A stretch of 64,000 nt of DNA from Loktanella sp. 5RATIMAR09 (GTDB lineage: Bacteria; Pseudomonadota; Alphaproteobacteria; Rhodobacterales; Rhodobacteraceae). The notes beneath the pieces were generated by a model that was not told where the DNA came from, made no database searches, and saw nothing but the letters and a program-made list of their open reading frames with translations. Positions 1 through 9,660 of the stretch are shown here, piece by piece. Location: positions 62,001 through 126,000 of the forward strand of contig NZ_LJAL01000008.1 of the NCBI RefSeq assembly GCF_001419985.1, written 5' to 3'. The position numbers were made by a program, and so were the translations under genes. Every line of letters starts with the position of its first letter. The first letter of the stretch is position 1.

Positions 1-1
1 T

Positions 2-154
2 CATTCGGCCTCGACCACGCACCGCCAGTTGACGGCAGAGCAGCAAGAGGCCGCAGGTGCAGGCCCCGGCATCGTGCGTTTGTCCATCGGGATCGAAGAC
101 GCGGACGACCTGATTGCCGATCTTGATCAGGCGCTTACCAAAGCGACGGCATAA
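2..154 (+). CDS. C-terminal end of a Cys/Met-metabolism PLP-dependent enzyme (partial)
   Basis: The last 50 codons of a gene that begins before the window, ending in TAA. The peptide starts [15 protein letters not shown] and continues with [11 protein letters not shown] and [10 protein letters not shown]. This is the typical C-terminal end of O-acetyl- or O-succinyl-homoserine sulfhydrylases and cystathionine gamma-synthases, which make homocysteine or cystathionine in the cytoplasm. The TTHRQL and VRLSIGIED segments are family signatures. The PLP lysine lies outside the window, so the exact member (MetY or MetZ) cannot be decided. A strong terminator follows directly. Confidence 0.8.
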   Translation, partial: HSASTTHRQLTAEQQEAAGAGPGIVRLSIGIEDADDLIADLDQALTKATA

Positions 155-160
155 CCATAA

Positions 161-195
161 GAAACCCGCCCCTGCCCTTGGCGTGGGCGGGTTTC
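161..195 (+). terminator. Rho-independent terminator after the PLP enzyme gene
   Basis: An 11-bp perfect stem (GAAACCCGCCC pairing with GGGCGGGTTTC) begins 6 bases after the TAA stop and is followed by a short T/C stretch. It separates the sulfhydrylase-type gene from the next gene. Confidence 0.85.
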
Positions 196-203
196 TGCTT
201 TAG

Positions 204-244
204 GGTCCCGCCATGGGGGCAAAACGCGTTTTGCCTGTGGGACC
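204..244. promoter_or_regulatory. Nested inverted repeat ahead of the pilus-like gene
   Basis: A perfect 18-bp palindrome, GGCAAAACGCGTTTTGCC at 218-235, sits inside an outer 6-bp inverted repeat (GGTCCC at 204-209, GGGACC at 239-244). It lies 20-60 bases upstream of the next start codon. It could be an operator for a dimeric regulator or a leader hairpin. No T-run follows, so a simple terminator is less likely. Confidence 0.45.
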
Positions 245-263
245 AACATGCTAGAGCGTGACT

Positions 264-2882
264 ATGATCACCAACTTTGCGCTATCGCTTTCGCTTGACG
301 GAATTGAGCTGCTTCATCGCGTGCCACGCGGGTGGCGGCCTGTCGGGCGCGTGGATGTCGCAAGTAAAACGCTTGAGGAAGATCTGAGCGCCTTGCGCGA
401 AAAGGCCTTGTTGATCGAACCCGACGGGCTGCGGACCAAACTGGTTATTCCGCTTGATCAGATCAAATACATCGCACTTGATGGCACATTGACCAACGAG
501 GCCGACATTGACGCCGCTTTGGATGGCGCAACGCCCTATGCGCTGGGTGATTTGGTCATCGATAGCGAAAAAAGTGGCGGGCGCACCCATGTTGCGGCCG
601 TGGCGCGCGACACGCTCAGGGAAGCGGAAACTTTTGCCCAAGCGCACGGATTCCAGCCGGTCGCCTTTGTCGCAATTCCCGAACCCTTTACCTTTCAAAA
701 AGAAGTCTTCTTTGGCCCGACAGAGATGGCACGCAGCATTGTCGGCCCGGACGCAATCATTGACCGCGATGATCTTCCGGTCATGCCGGTCGGCACGCGG
801 ATCAAATCACGCCTGTTGGTGTTTGATCAGCCCGGCATTGCCGAGGAAGCCACTTATAAAGACGACCTCGCGATATTGATGGCTGCGCAGGATACGCCTG
901 AACCGACAGTTGCACCCGAACCCCAGATGACAGATGAGGCTGCAAAGGCCCCCGCCGCCACCGTGCAAAAACAAACAGGATGGGTTGATCTGATACCGGC
1001 CGAGTATCATGCGCCGACCACACCCGCGACGCCTGAAATTACACCTCGAACGCAGGTTGATGCCCCCGCCGCAGTGACAAATCCCGTGCTTTTGGATCTG
1101 GTGATCCCCGAACATCACCGCCAATCACGCAAGAAAGCAAAGTCACCGCTGGTCGCGGTATTCGGCGGACAGAAAGGCGCGGCACCGGCTGTGTCACTCG
1201 GTGCGCCTGCGCCCTCGGTGGCTGCTCCGTCTGTGGCACCGCAAGCGAACCATCCGGCAGCCCCCGACGCAAACCGCCCGACAAGCGCACCTGAAACAAA
1301 TAAACGCCCTGCCTTGATTGCCGCTAGCATTGCTGCGGCCGCGTTGATGTTGGGTGGCATTATCTGGTCGCAGCAGACGACACCCGAAACAACCGCGCTC
1401 GTGCCAGAGCCTTTGGTTGCGACCGAAGAGGCGGTCGTCGCACAGGCACCGATAGAACAGCCGAACGTTGAGGAGGCTGCACCTGAAGCCGGACCAGAGA
1501 TCGCAGCTTACGCCATTCCCGATCTTGCCGCGCCACAAGCAACCGGCAGTGAACTCGCGACAACCGGACCCGAAACGCAAGCGCCGCGCGGCACCGCACC
1601 CGGGGAATTGGCGGTCGCCACTGCTGACGCCCCGCTGACAATAGTGCAAGCCCCGCCTGCCCCACCACCTGCCGAGGAAACAGCCCAAGCCACGGTTGGT
1701 GCGCCTGTCCTGCGCGCGCAGGTACTCAGCCCTGACGAGGCCGAGCGCATCTATGAAGCGACCGGTGTCTGGCAACGTGCCCCACGCTTCTTTGATGTGC
1801 CATCGGGTGTCGCGCCACTGGCGTTTGATCGCCCTGCAAACGTCGCAGTGCCAGCGCGACCAGCGCGGCCCGACATGGCGCAACTGGATGAATTCGAAAC
1901 CGATCTCAGCTTTATCGCGCCCGCCAATCCGCCCGCACCCGAGGTTACATTCGCGCGTGACGCGGACGGGTTCATTCTGGCAACCGAGGAAGGCACCGTC
2001 ACACCAGAAGGCGCCCTTGTCATCGCGGGGCTGCCCGACCTTGCGATCACGCCACGCCCCGAACTCAGCGAAGCTGATCTGGAACGCTTTGCGCTTCTGG
2101 CGCCAGCCCCGGAAGGTGTGGTGATCATTCCGGGCACACCCGCTGTTGTGCCCCCGTTGCGGCCTGCGGATGCGGCATTGCCCGAAGCGGAAGAGGCGCC
2201 AGAGGATACAACCGCTGCCTCTGTCACCCCTGAACCGGAAGCGCCGACACCCGGTGGTGTCGGCCTTGGAGGACTTGAGCTTCAGGACACCGGCACGATT
2301 TCACTTGATACAGCCGTCGTCGAAGAGCGCGCGCTTGTTGATCTGCGCCCGCAACTGCGCCCACAGGGGCTCGCCGCAAGGGTCGATCCCGGCACGCCGG
2401 ATATCACTGATATTCTGGCAGATATCGCTGCTGAAGATGCGACGCTGCGCTTTGATAGCAGCACCGCACTGGCCGTCGTGCTTTCCATCCGCCCAGACAC
2501 ACGCCCGTCAAACTTTGCCAATGTGGTCGCTGCCGCATATGCCCGCGTGCAAACACAGCCAGCGGCCCCCGCACCACCCGCCCCCGCAAGTGCCGCGCCT
2601 GTCGTGGCCGCAGCCCCCGTGGCACCACAAAACGTGCAGCCTGTCCCGGGTGGCGTTGCACGTGCCGCGACGCAAGAAGACGCGATCCGCCTGCGTGAGA
2701 TCAATCTGATCGGTGTTTACGGCCGTCCCAGCGCCCGCCGCGCCCTTGTCCGGCTGAGCAACGGGCGCTACGTGCGCGTCGAAATCGGAAGCGAACTTGA
2801 TGGCGGGCAGGTCACTGCCATCGGTGATAGCGCGCTGAACTACGTCAAACGCGGGCGAACTTACGCAATCGAGCTGCCATAG
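264..2882 (+). CDS. Large bitopic membrane protein with PilP/GspC-like C-terminal domain
   Basis: The protein has 872 residues from the ATG at 264; a GTG at 258 is also possible, but AGAG at 253-256 is better spaced for the ATG. Residues 1-210 form a folded, probably cytoplasmic domain (start MITNFALSLSLDGIELLHR). One transmembrane segment lies near 350-370, after a Lys/Arg-rich stretch. A long Pro/Ala/Glu-rich linker follows. The last 65 residues (LIGVYGRPSARRALVRLSNG, then GSELDGGQVTAIG) resemble the PilP/GspC homology region of type IV pilus and type II secretion systems. This is a conserved hypothetical of Rhodobacterales as far as I recall. A secretion or envelope-assembly role is inference only. 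No pilus genes are adjacent. Confidence 0.6.
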   Translation: MITNFALSLSLDGIELLHRVPRGWRPVGRVDVASKTLEEDLSALREKALLIEPDGLRTKLVIPLDQIKYIALDGTLTNEADIDAALDGATPYALGDLVIDSEKSGGRTHVAAVARDTLREAETFAQAHGFQPVAFVAIPEPFTFQKEVFFGPTEMARSIVGPDAIIDRDDLPVMPVGTRIKSRLLVFDQPGIAEEATYKDDLAILMAAQDTPEPTVAPEPQMTDEAAKAPAATVQKQTGWVDLIPAEYHAPTTPATPEITPRTQVDAPAAVTNPVLLDLVIPEHHRQSRKKAKSPLVAVFGGQKGAAPAVSLGAPAPSVAAPSVAPQANHPAAPDANRPTSAPETNKRPALIAASIAAAALMLGGIIWSQQTTPETTALVPEPLVATEEAVVAQAPIEQPNVEEAAPEAGPEIAAYAIPDLAAPQATGSELATTGPETQAPRGTAPGELAVATADAPLTIVQAPPAPPPAEETAQATVGAPVLRAQVLSPDEAERIYEATGVWQRAPRFFDVPSGVAPLAFDRPANVAVPARPARPDMAQLDEFETDLSFIAPANPPAPEVTFARDADGFILATEEGTVTPEGALVIAGLPDLAITPRPELSEADLERFALLAPAPEGVVIIPGTPAVVPPLRPADAALPEAEEAPEDTTAASVTPEPEAPTPGGVGLGGLELQDTGTISLDTAVVEERALVDLRPQLRPQGLAARVDPGTPDITDILADIAAEDATLRFDSSTALAVVLSIRPDTRPSNFANVVAAAYARVQTQPAAPAPPAPASAAPVVAAAPVAPQNVQPVPGGVARAATQEDAIRLREINLIGVYGRPSARRALVRLSNGRYVRVEIGSELDGGQVTAIGDSALNYVKRGRTYAIELP

Positions 2883-3977
2883 CTAGCTTGCCTTCAAGAC
2901 GCCACGGTCGATCTGATCGGCTTCGATGCTTTCAAAGAGCGCCTTGAAGTTCCCTTCGCCAAAGCCATCATCGCCCTTGCGCTGAATGAATTCAAAAAAG
3001 ATCGGGCCGATCACGGTCTTTGAGAAGATTTGCAAAAGGATGCGGGTTTCGCCGCCATCCACAACACCCTCGCCGTCAATCAGGATACCGTGCTTCATCA
3101 TCCGCTCTTTGGGTTCATCATGGCCCACAACGCGGGTGTAGCTCAGATCATAATAAGCCTCGGGCGGCTTGGGCATGAACTTGATGCCCCTTAAGGCAAT
3201 CTCATCCGTCGCGTCATAAAGGTCATGCGCACCCACCGCGATATGCTGAATGCCCTCGCCCTTGTACCGTTTGAGGTATTCGACGATCTGCCCCGTTTCA
3301 CCACGGTCTTCGTTAATGGGGATGCGGATCCGTCCGCAGGGGGATGTCAGCGCACGCGACAAGAGGCCGGTGAACTTGCCCTCAATATCGAAAAAGCGGA
3401 TTTCACGGAAATTGAACAGATCGCCATAGAACTTGAACCAAACATCCATGTTCCCTTTGTGCACATTATGCGTGAGGTGATCGAGATAGTGGAAACCGAC
3501 GCCCGCAGGGTGCGCGTCTGAGACCCAGTTGAATTCGCTGTTATAGGGGTTCGCCTCATAATATTGGTCAATGAAATAGATCAGGCTGCCACCGATGCCC
3601 ACGATTGCTGGCACATCAAGCGCCTTGCCATCACCTAAGTACGGCTCCGCCCCCTTGCTGACCGCATGATCAAAGGCATGCTGCGCATCGACGACACGCC
3701 AGCCCATGGATGGCGCGCAAGGCCCGTGTTCGTCGACAAAGGCGCGCGCATGACTGCCCGCTTCATTGTTGATGACATAGGTAATATCGCCCTGCTGCCA
3801 AAGCTCGATATCTTTGGTCTTATGGGTGGCGGTGTGGGTATAGCCCATCCGCGCAAACAGCGTGCGCAGGGTCTCCGGCTCTGGATGCGCAAATTCGACA
3901 AATTCAAAGCCATCTGTCCCGGCAGGGTTTTCAGCGCTGATTGTGGCTTTCGGGGCATCGTGCGGAAAAGGTCCCAT
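2883..3977 (-). CDS. hppD: 4-hydroxyphenylpyruvate dioxygenase
   Basis: A cytoplasmic non-haem Fe(II) enzyme that converts 4-hydroxyphenylpyruvate to homogentisate in tyrosine breakdown. The protein has 364 residues, normal for the bacterial family. The three iron ligands are visible: His167 in YLDHLTHNV, His245 in GIQHIAVGAHD and Glu329 in IFFEFIQRKGDDGFGEGNF. The ATG at 3977 is chosen over an in-frame upstream start at 4052 because TAGGAG lies 7 bases ahead of it and the protein then begins MGPFPHDAPKATISAENPAG, as in relatives. It is divergent from an Lrp/AsnC regulator, which probably controls it. A fumarylacetoacetase-family gene at the other end of the window may or may not belong to the same pathway. 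Confidence 0.96.
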   Translation of the reverse strand: MGPFPHDAPKATISAENPAGTDGFEFVEFAHPEPETLRTLFARMGYTHTATHKTKDIELWQQGDITYVINNEAGSHARAFVDEHGPCAPSMGWRVVDAQHAFDHAVSKGAEPYLGDGKALDVPAIVGIGGSLIYFIDQYYEANPYNSEFNWVSDAHPAGVGFHYLDHLTHNVHKGNMDVWFKFYGDLFNFREIRFFDIEGKFTGLLSRALTSPCGRIRIPINEDRGETGQIVEYLKRYKGEGIQHIAVGAHDLYDATDEIALRGIKFMPKPPEAYYDLSYTRVVGHDEPKERMMKHGILIDGEGVVDGGETRILLQIFSKTVIGPIFFEFIQRKGDDGFGEGNFKALFESIEADQIDRGVLKAS

Positions 3978-4029
3978 GGGTAATCTCCTATGTGTTTTGG
4001 AGATAATACAGCGAAATACCTGCAAATAC

Positions 4030-4084
4030 TGCGCATTATACCTTTCATTCATTGTAAATAACGCGCGGTTATTGCATATTATAC
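4030..4084. promoter_or_regulatory. Divergent hppD / Lrp-type regulator control region
   Basis: Between the two divergent starts lie two near-identical 12-mers 43 bases apart, TGCGCATTATAC (4030-4041) and TGCATATTATAC (4073-4084). A perfect inverted repeat, AATAAC-N5-GTTATT (4057-4073), lies between them. The stretch is AT-rich for this genome. Phased repeats around four helical turns apart fit the way Lrp/AsnC octamers bind. The assignment is inference. Confidence 0.45.
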
Positions 4085-4106
4085 AGTACGTACGCAGGAT
4101 TTACGC

Positions 4107-4565
4107 ATGACACTCGACGCCGCCGACCTTTCACTGCTGGCCATGCTGCAACGCGATTCCGCCAAAACGGCACAGGAACTGGGTGATGCACTGAATATGT
4201 CTGCCTCACAGGCGGGACGCCGCAAACAACGATTGGAGGCCGAAGGCTATATTGCCGGCTACCGCGCCTGTCTTTCGCCCGAAAAAGTGGGGCTTTCGGT
4301 ACAGGGATTCATACAAGTGGTCATGGCAACCCATACCGAAAAGAACGCGCGTGATTTTGTGCAGTTGACCAGAACACGCCCCGAGATCGTCGGTGCGTGG
4401 ACATTGACCGGTGAGGCCGATTATCTGTTGCGGGTCTATTGCCGCGATCTTGCTGCGCTGAACCTGCTGGTCCAACAGGTACTCTTGCCCCACCCTGCCG
4501 TCAGCCGTGTACAAAGCCAGATTGTGATGGAACGGATCAAGCCCGACGCGCCTTTGCCATTATAG
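4107..4565 (+). CDS. Lrp/AsnC family transcriptional regulator
   Basis: A 152-residue protein with an N-terminal winged helix-turn-helix (about residues 4-55: LSLLAMLQRDSAKTAQELGD, then MSASQAGRRKQRLEAEG) and a C-terminal ligand-sensing RAM domain (about 65-145, with EIVGAWTLTGEADYLLRV). Lrp/AsnC proteins assemble as octamers and answer to amino acids or related acids. Being divergent from hppD with about 130 bases between, it most likely regulates tyrosine catabolism and itself; this is inferred from position. No clear ribosome-binding site precedes the ATG; AGGAT at 4096-4100 is the best candidate. Confidence 0.9.
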   Translation: MTLDAADLSLLAMLQRDSAKTAQELGDALNMSASQAGRRKQRLEAEGYIAGYRACLSPEKVGLSVQGFIQVVMATHTEKNARDFVQLTRTRPEIVGAWTLTGEADYLLRVYCRDLAALNLLVQQVLLPHPAVSRVQSQIVMERIKPDAPLPL

Positions 4566-4667
4566 GGGCCGGTCCCATTCGTCCTTTCCAATAGACGTTG
4601 CCGCGTTACAATGCGCTGGTACCATCACAGCGCGCCACTGCGCGGAGCAACAAAGAGCCAAAGCTTC

Positions 4668-6545
4668 ATGGAATCATTCCTGTTTCAAGCGACAATCTAT
4701 CTTGGTGCCGCGGTCATTGCGGTGCCGCTGGCCGCGCGTCTGGGTCTTGGCTCTGTGCTGGGTTATCTGCTCGCAGGGATCGTAATCGGACCTCTGGCCG
4801 GACTGGTCGGCAGCGAAACGCAGGATCTACAGCATTTCGCGGAATTCGGCGTTGTGATGATGCTGTTCCTGATCGGGCTAGAGCTTGATCCACGCGCGCT
4901 TTGGAACATGCGCCAGCGATTGCTTGGCTTGGGCGGGTTACAGATCTTGCTGACCATGTTGGCGATCAGCGGTGGTGCCATAGCGATGGGGTATGATCTG
5001 TCCACGGCCGTGGCGGTGGGGATGATCTTTGCGCTCTCATCTACTGCGATCGTATTGCAGACCTTGACCGAAAAAGGCCTGATGCAAACCAGCGGCGGAC
5101 GTTCGACGTTTTCGGTGCTTCTGGCGCAGGATATCGCCGTGATCCCGATGCTGGCCCTGCTGCCCCTGCTCGCCGTGCCCGCAGTGCTGAGCCTTGCGCC
5201 CGACGGCTCGATGATGATCACGGCAACCGAACATGGTGACGAACATCATGCGGTCGTCAGTCTTGTTGATGGCTTGCCCGGTTGGGGTGTCACGCTCGTG
5301 ACATTGGGGGCGGTGGCCGTGGTTATTCTGGCGGGGACATTTCTGACCCGCCCTGTGTTTCGCTATATCCATCATGCCCGCTTGCGTGAAATGTATACCG
5401 CACTTGCGCTGCTGATGGTGGTGGCTACGGCCGTCTTGATGACAATGGTCGGATTGTCACCCGCCTTGGGTACGTTCCTTGCCGGTGTCGTTCTTGCCAA
5501 CTCGGAGTTCCGGCACGAGTTGGAAAGCGACCTTGCACCGTTCAAAGGGCTGCTTTTGGGGCTGTTCTTTATCACCGTGGGTGCAGGGATCGACTTTACA
5601 CTCCTGTTTGGCGATCCGGGACGTATTCTGGCTCTTGCCCTTGCGGTGATGCTGATCAAGGGCCTCATCCTCTATGCTTTGGCGCTTTTGTTCAAATTGC
5701 ACAAAAAGGACCGCTGGCTGTTCACGCTCGGCCTCGCGCAAGCAGGTGAATTCGGCTTTGTCCTGATCTCTTTTTCGCTGCAACAAGGGGTGCTGACAGA
5801 CGCCCTTGCCGGGCAGCTTTTGCTGGTGACAGCCCTTTCCATGCTGATCACGCCCCTGCTCTTCATCGTTTACGAGTTGATCATCAAACGTATGAGTGAC
5901 GTGGAAGAGGCCGAACATGACGAAGTCGATGAACATGGCACGGTCATCATCGCGGGGATCGGGCGGTTCGGGCAGATCGTGAACCGTCTGGTGCAAAGCG
6001 CGGGCGTCGATACGGTGGTCGTCGATAACGATCTTGCCACGGTGCAGATGATGCGGAAATTCGGCTTTCGCGGCTTTTTTGGTGACCCGACGCGCCCTGA
6101 TCTGCTGAATGCGGCGGGTCTGGAAGATGCGAAAATCCTTGTCGTGGCGCTGGATGATCGCGAAGCGGCCAACAAGCTGGTCAGTTATGCCCGCAAGACA
6201 CGGCCCGATTTGCATATCATCGCCCGCGCACGTGACCGTGTGCATGTCTATGAGCTTTACGATGCAGGCGCCAATGATATCGTGCGAGAGCTGTTTGACA
6301 GCTCGCTCCGGGCGGGACGCTATGCATTGGAGAACCTCGGGCTTTCCGAATTCGAGGCCGCAGAGGTCGAGCAAGCCTTTTATCAACACGATCGCAAAGC
6401 GCTGCGCGAGCTGGCGGAGCTATGGAAACCGGGCGTTCCGATCACAGATATTCCCGAATATGTGGCCCGGGCACGGGCACTGAACAATTCACTGGAACTG
6501 GAGCTGACGGCACGGCAGCAAGCCAACGACAAAAAGCGCGCTTAG
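4668..6545 (+). CDS. Kef/CPA2-type cation:proton antiporter with TrkA-N domain
   Basis: An inner-membrane potassium (or sodium)/proton antiporter of the CPA2 family, 625 residues from the ATG at 4668. An in-frame ATG at 4611 would add 19 residues unlike the family. The N-terminal two thirds form about 12 helices with the hallmark MMLFLIGLELDP and a QAGEFGFVL segment. A cytoplasmic nucleotide-binding Rossmann domain follows from about residue 424 (VIIAGIGRFGQIVNRLVQ). KefB and KefC are gated by glutathione adducts, but no KefF/KefG partner is adjacent, so glutathione gating is not shown here. It stands alone between the regulator gene and convergent cobT. Confidence 0.92.
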   Translation: MESFLFQATIYLGAAVIAVPLAARLGLGSVLGYLLAGIVIGPLAGLVGSETQDLQHFAEFGVVMMLFLIGLELDPRALWNMRQRLLGLGGLQILLTMLAISGGAIAMGYDLSTAVAVGMIFALSSTAIVLQTLTEKGLMQTSGGRSTFSVLLAQDIAVIPMLALLPLLAVPAVLSLAPDGSMMITATEHGDEHHAVVSLVDGLPGWGVTLVTLGAVAVVILAGTFLTRPVFRYIHHARLREMYTALALLMVVATAVLMTMVGLSPALGTFLAGVVLANSEFRHELESDLAPFKGLLLGLFFITVGAGIDFTLLFGDPGRILALALAVMLIKGLILYALALLFKLHKKDRWLFTLGLAQAGEFGFVLISFSLQQGVLTDALAGQLLLVTALSMLITPLLFIVYELIIKRMSDVEEAEHDEVDEHGTVIIAGIGRFGQIVNRLVQSAGVDTVVVDNDLATVQMMRKFGFRGFFGDPTRPDLLNAAGLEDAKILVVALDDREAANKLVSYARKTRPDLHIIARARDRVHVYELYDAGANDIVRELFDSSLRAGRYALENLGLSEFEAAEVEQAFYQHDRKALRELAELWKPGVPITDIPEYVARARALNNSLELELTARQQANDKKRA

Positions 6546-6576
6546 ACGGCCCGGCGTGTCCGGCAAGCCGGGGGCT

Positions 6577-7587
6577 CTAACCGTCGGCAACGCCCGCCTC
6601 GGCAAAGGTTGCCATGCCGGAATGACAGGCGAGCGCACCTTTGAGCACACCGATTGCAAGTGCGGCGCCTGATCCTTCACCCAAACGCAGGCCCAGTTGC
6701 AACAACGGCTCTTTGCCCAAAGCATCCAGCAACTTCTGATGCGCGCCCTCTGCGCTGAGATGTCCTGCAACAGCATGATCCAAGGCACCATCCACCGCCT
6801 TTGCCAGACTGGCCGCAGCAGCACAGCAAATGAACCCGTCAAGGATAACGGGGATCCGGTGATAGCGTGCTGCGGCGATTGCCCCCGCCATGCCCGCCAG
6901 TTCGCGCCCGCCCAGACAGCGCAACGCCTCAAGCGGGTCAGTCGTTGCGTGAAGCGCGACACCGCGCGCGACAACGTCGGTTTTGCGCGCGAGCCCGTCA
7001 TCATCCACACCTGTGCCCCGCCCTGTCCAGTCAGAGGCGAGCCCCCCGAGAACAGCGACCGCGACCGCCGCGGCAGAGGTCGTGTTGCCAATGCCCATTT
7101 CGCCGGTCACGACAAGGTCGGCCTGCGGATCAACGGCAGTCCAGCCGGTTTGCAGTGCCGTGATAAATTCGCTTTCGGTCATGGCGGGGGCTGTCGTGAA
7201 ATCGGCCGTGGGCGTTTCCAGCGCCAGCGGATAAACATCCATCCTGGCCCCGAAAGCCTTTGAGAGTTGATTGATCGCCGCGCCGCCATGTTCGAAATTC
7301 GCCACCATCTGCGCGGTAACTTCGGGTGGAAAGGCCGAGACACCCTGCGCGCAGACCCCGTGGTTGCCTGCAAAGATAATCACCTGCGGCGCTGTGATCT
7401 GTGGCCGCGCATCGCCGCGCCAAGCGGCATACCAAATTGCCAGATCCTCCAGACGGCCCAGCGCGCCGGTTGGTTTTGTCAGTTGCCCATTGCGGTCCTG
7501 CGCGCCCATCCGGGCATCCTCATTCGGGCCAGGGGCGGCTGCCAGCAGGTCACGGAAGCCGGAAATGGTTGAAAATGGCGCTTGCAT
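6577..7587 (-). CDS. cobT: Nicotinate-nucleotide:dimethylbenzimidazole phosphoribosyltransferase
   Basis: Makes alpha-ribazole phosphate for the lower ligand of cobalamin. The protein has 336 residues, the usual length. Family signatures are [16 protein letters not shown] near the start, [30 protein letters not shown] and the C-terminal [19 protein letters not shown], where the catalytic glutamate of CobT is expected. GAGGAC precedes the ATG. It is divergent from cobS with only 77 bases between starts, so the two lower-ligand steps are probably co-regulated. I see no room for a cobalamin riboswitch in that gap. Confidence 0.96.
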   Translation of the reverse strand: MQAPFSTISGFRDLLAAAPGPNEDARMGAQDRNGQLTKPTGALGRLEDLAIWYAAWRGDARPQITAPQVIIFAGNHGVCAQGVSAFPPEVTAQMVANFEHGGAAINQLSKAFGARMDVYPLALETPTADFTTAPAMTESEFITALQTGWTAVDPQADLVVTGEMGIGNTTSAAAVAVAVLGGLASDWTGRGTGVDDDGLARKTDVVARGVALHATTDPLEALRCLGGRELAGMAGAIAAARYHRIPVILDGFICCAAAASLAKAVDGALDHAVAGHLSAEGAHQKLLDALGKEPLLQLGLRLGEGSGAALAIGVLKGALACHSGMATFAEAGVADG

Positions 7588-7664
7588 CAGGTCCTCGCTC
7601 GGGTCAACTCTTGCTCTTGTTTAACCTATGGTGCGCTGATGAAAAGGCCACGGAAGGACGGATT

Positions 7665-8422
7665 TTGTACAAACACGACAACAGCTTGATCACCGCGATT
7701 GATCTGCCCGCAGCACTTGGGCTGTTGACACGGTTGCCTGTCGCGATTGATAGCACCCGCGCGATGGACCGGGGTGCGGCTTCGGCGTGGGCCTATCCGT
7801 TGGTGGGTGTTGTGCTGGGCGTAATTCTGGCGGGCGCGACTTCTGTGATGCTTTGGCTTGGCGTGCCTTCGGGGATCGTGGCGGGGTTGGTGTTGGCAGG
7901 CGCGGTTATCATGACCGGCGCCATGCACGAGGACGGTCTGGCCGATAGCGCCGATGGTCTTTGGGGGGGCTGGGACAAAGCCCGCCGCTTGGAGATTATG
8001 AAGGACAGCCATATCGGCGTGTACGGTGTTTGTGCGGTTGGCCTGTCACTTTTGCTGCGTTGGCTTGCACTAGTGGTGATCGTGTCGATGGGTGCCTATT
8101 GGGTCGCCTTCATTGCGGCAGGTGCCGTCAGCCGGACGGCCATGGTGGTGCTGATGGCGATGCTGCCAAATGCCCGCGACAGTGGGTTAAGCAGATCGGT
8201 TGGCCGCCCGCCACCTGCGACGGTTTGGGTGGCGGTGGCAATGGCAATCGGGTTTGCGGTTCTGTGCGGATATCCGTGGGTCATCATGACAGCCGCAATC
8301 GCAGCCCTGTGCTGTGGTGCGATCGCACGTGCCAAAATCGGCGGTCAGACGGGCGATATTCTGGGTGCCACGCAGCAAGTGACGGAAATCGTTGCGCTGA
8401 TCACAATCGTGGTCTCGATTAC

Positions 8423-8426
<4 letters not shown>
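7665..8426 (+). CDS. cobS: Adenosylcobinamide-GDP ribazoletransferase
   Basis: The membrane enzyme that joins adenosylcobinamide-GDP to alpha-ribazole in the last steps of cobalamin assembly. I place the start at a TTG (7665) because GGAAGGA at 7652-7658 is ideally spaced and the resulting 253 residues match the family length. The open frame itself continues upstream into cobT antisense. Signatures are ALGLLTRLPV near the N-terminus, the acidic MHEDGLADSADGLWGGWDK motif, and repeated hydrophobic helices. The C-terminus ends with GQTGDILGATQQVTEI, typical of CobS. Its stop overlaps the convergent FG-GAP gene by 4 bases. Confidence 0.93.
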
Positions 8427-9492
<1,066 letters not shown>

Positions 9493-9611
9493 TTATTCGG
9501 GCTCGCCACCCCCAATTTGACAGATATCGGTCGCTGACAGCTTTGTTCACTGGGGGCACACGCAACCTGACCATACCCTCAAGCCCGTCTTGGGCTCCCG
9601 ATCATCGCATG

Positions 9612-9639
9612 AAAAAGGCGGCCTCGGGGGGCCGCCTTT
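9612..9639 (-). terminator. Terminator downstream of degP
   Basis: A GC-rich stem (AAAGGCGGC at 9614-9622 with GCCGCCTTT at 9631-9639), which on the minus strand ends in a run of five Ts. It lies 22 bases past the degP stop. Confidence 0.85.
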
Positions 9640-9660
9640 CCTTGTCTCGCATTTGATAGC

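Noticed and set aside
5457..6389. 310-codon minus-strand frame opposite the Kef antiporter
   Set aside because: No ribosome site or family resemblance; it is an antisense shadow of a well-supported gene.
7588..7664. Cobalamin riboswitch between cobT and cobS
   Set aside because: The gap is 77 bases and contains a normal ribosome site; it is too short for the riboswitch and lacks its B12-box.
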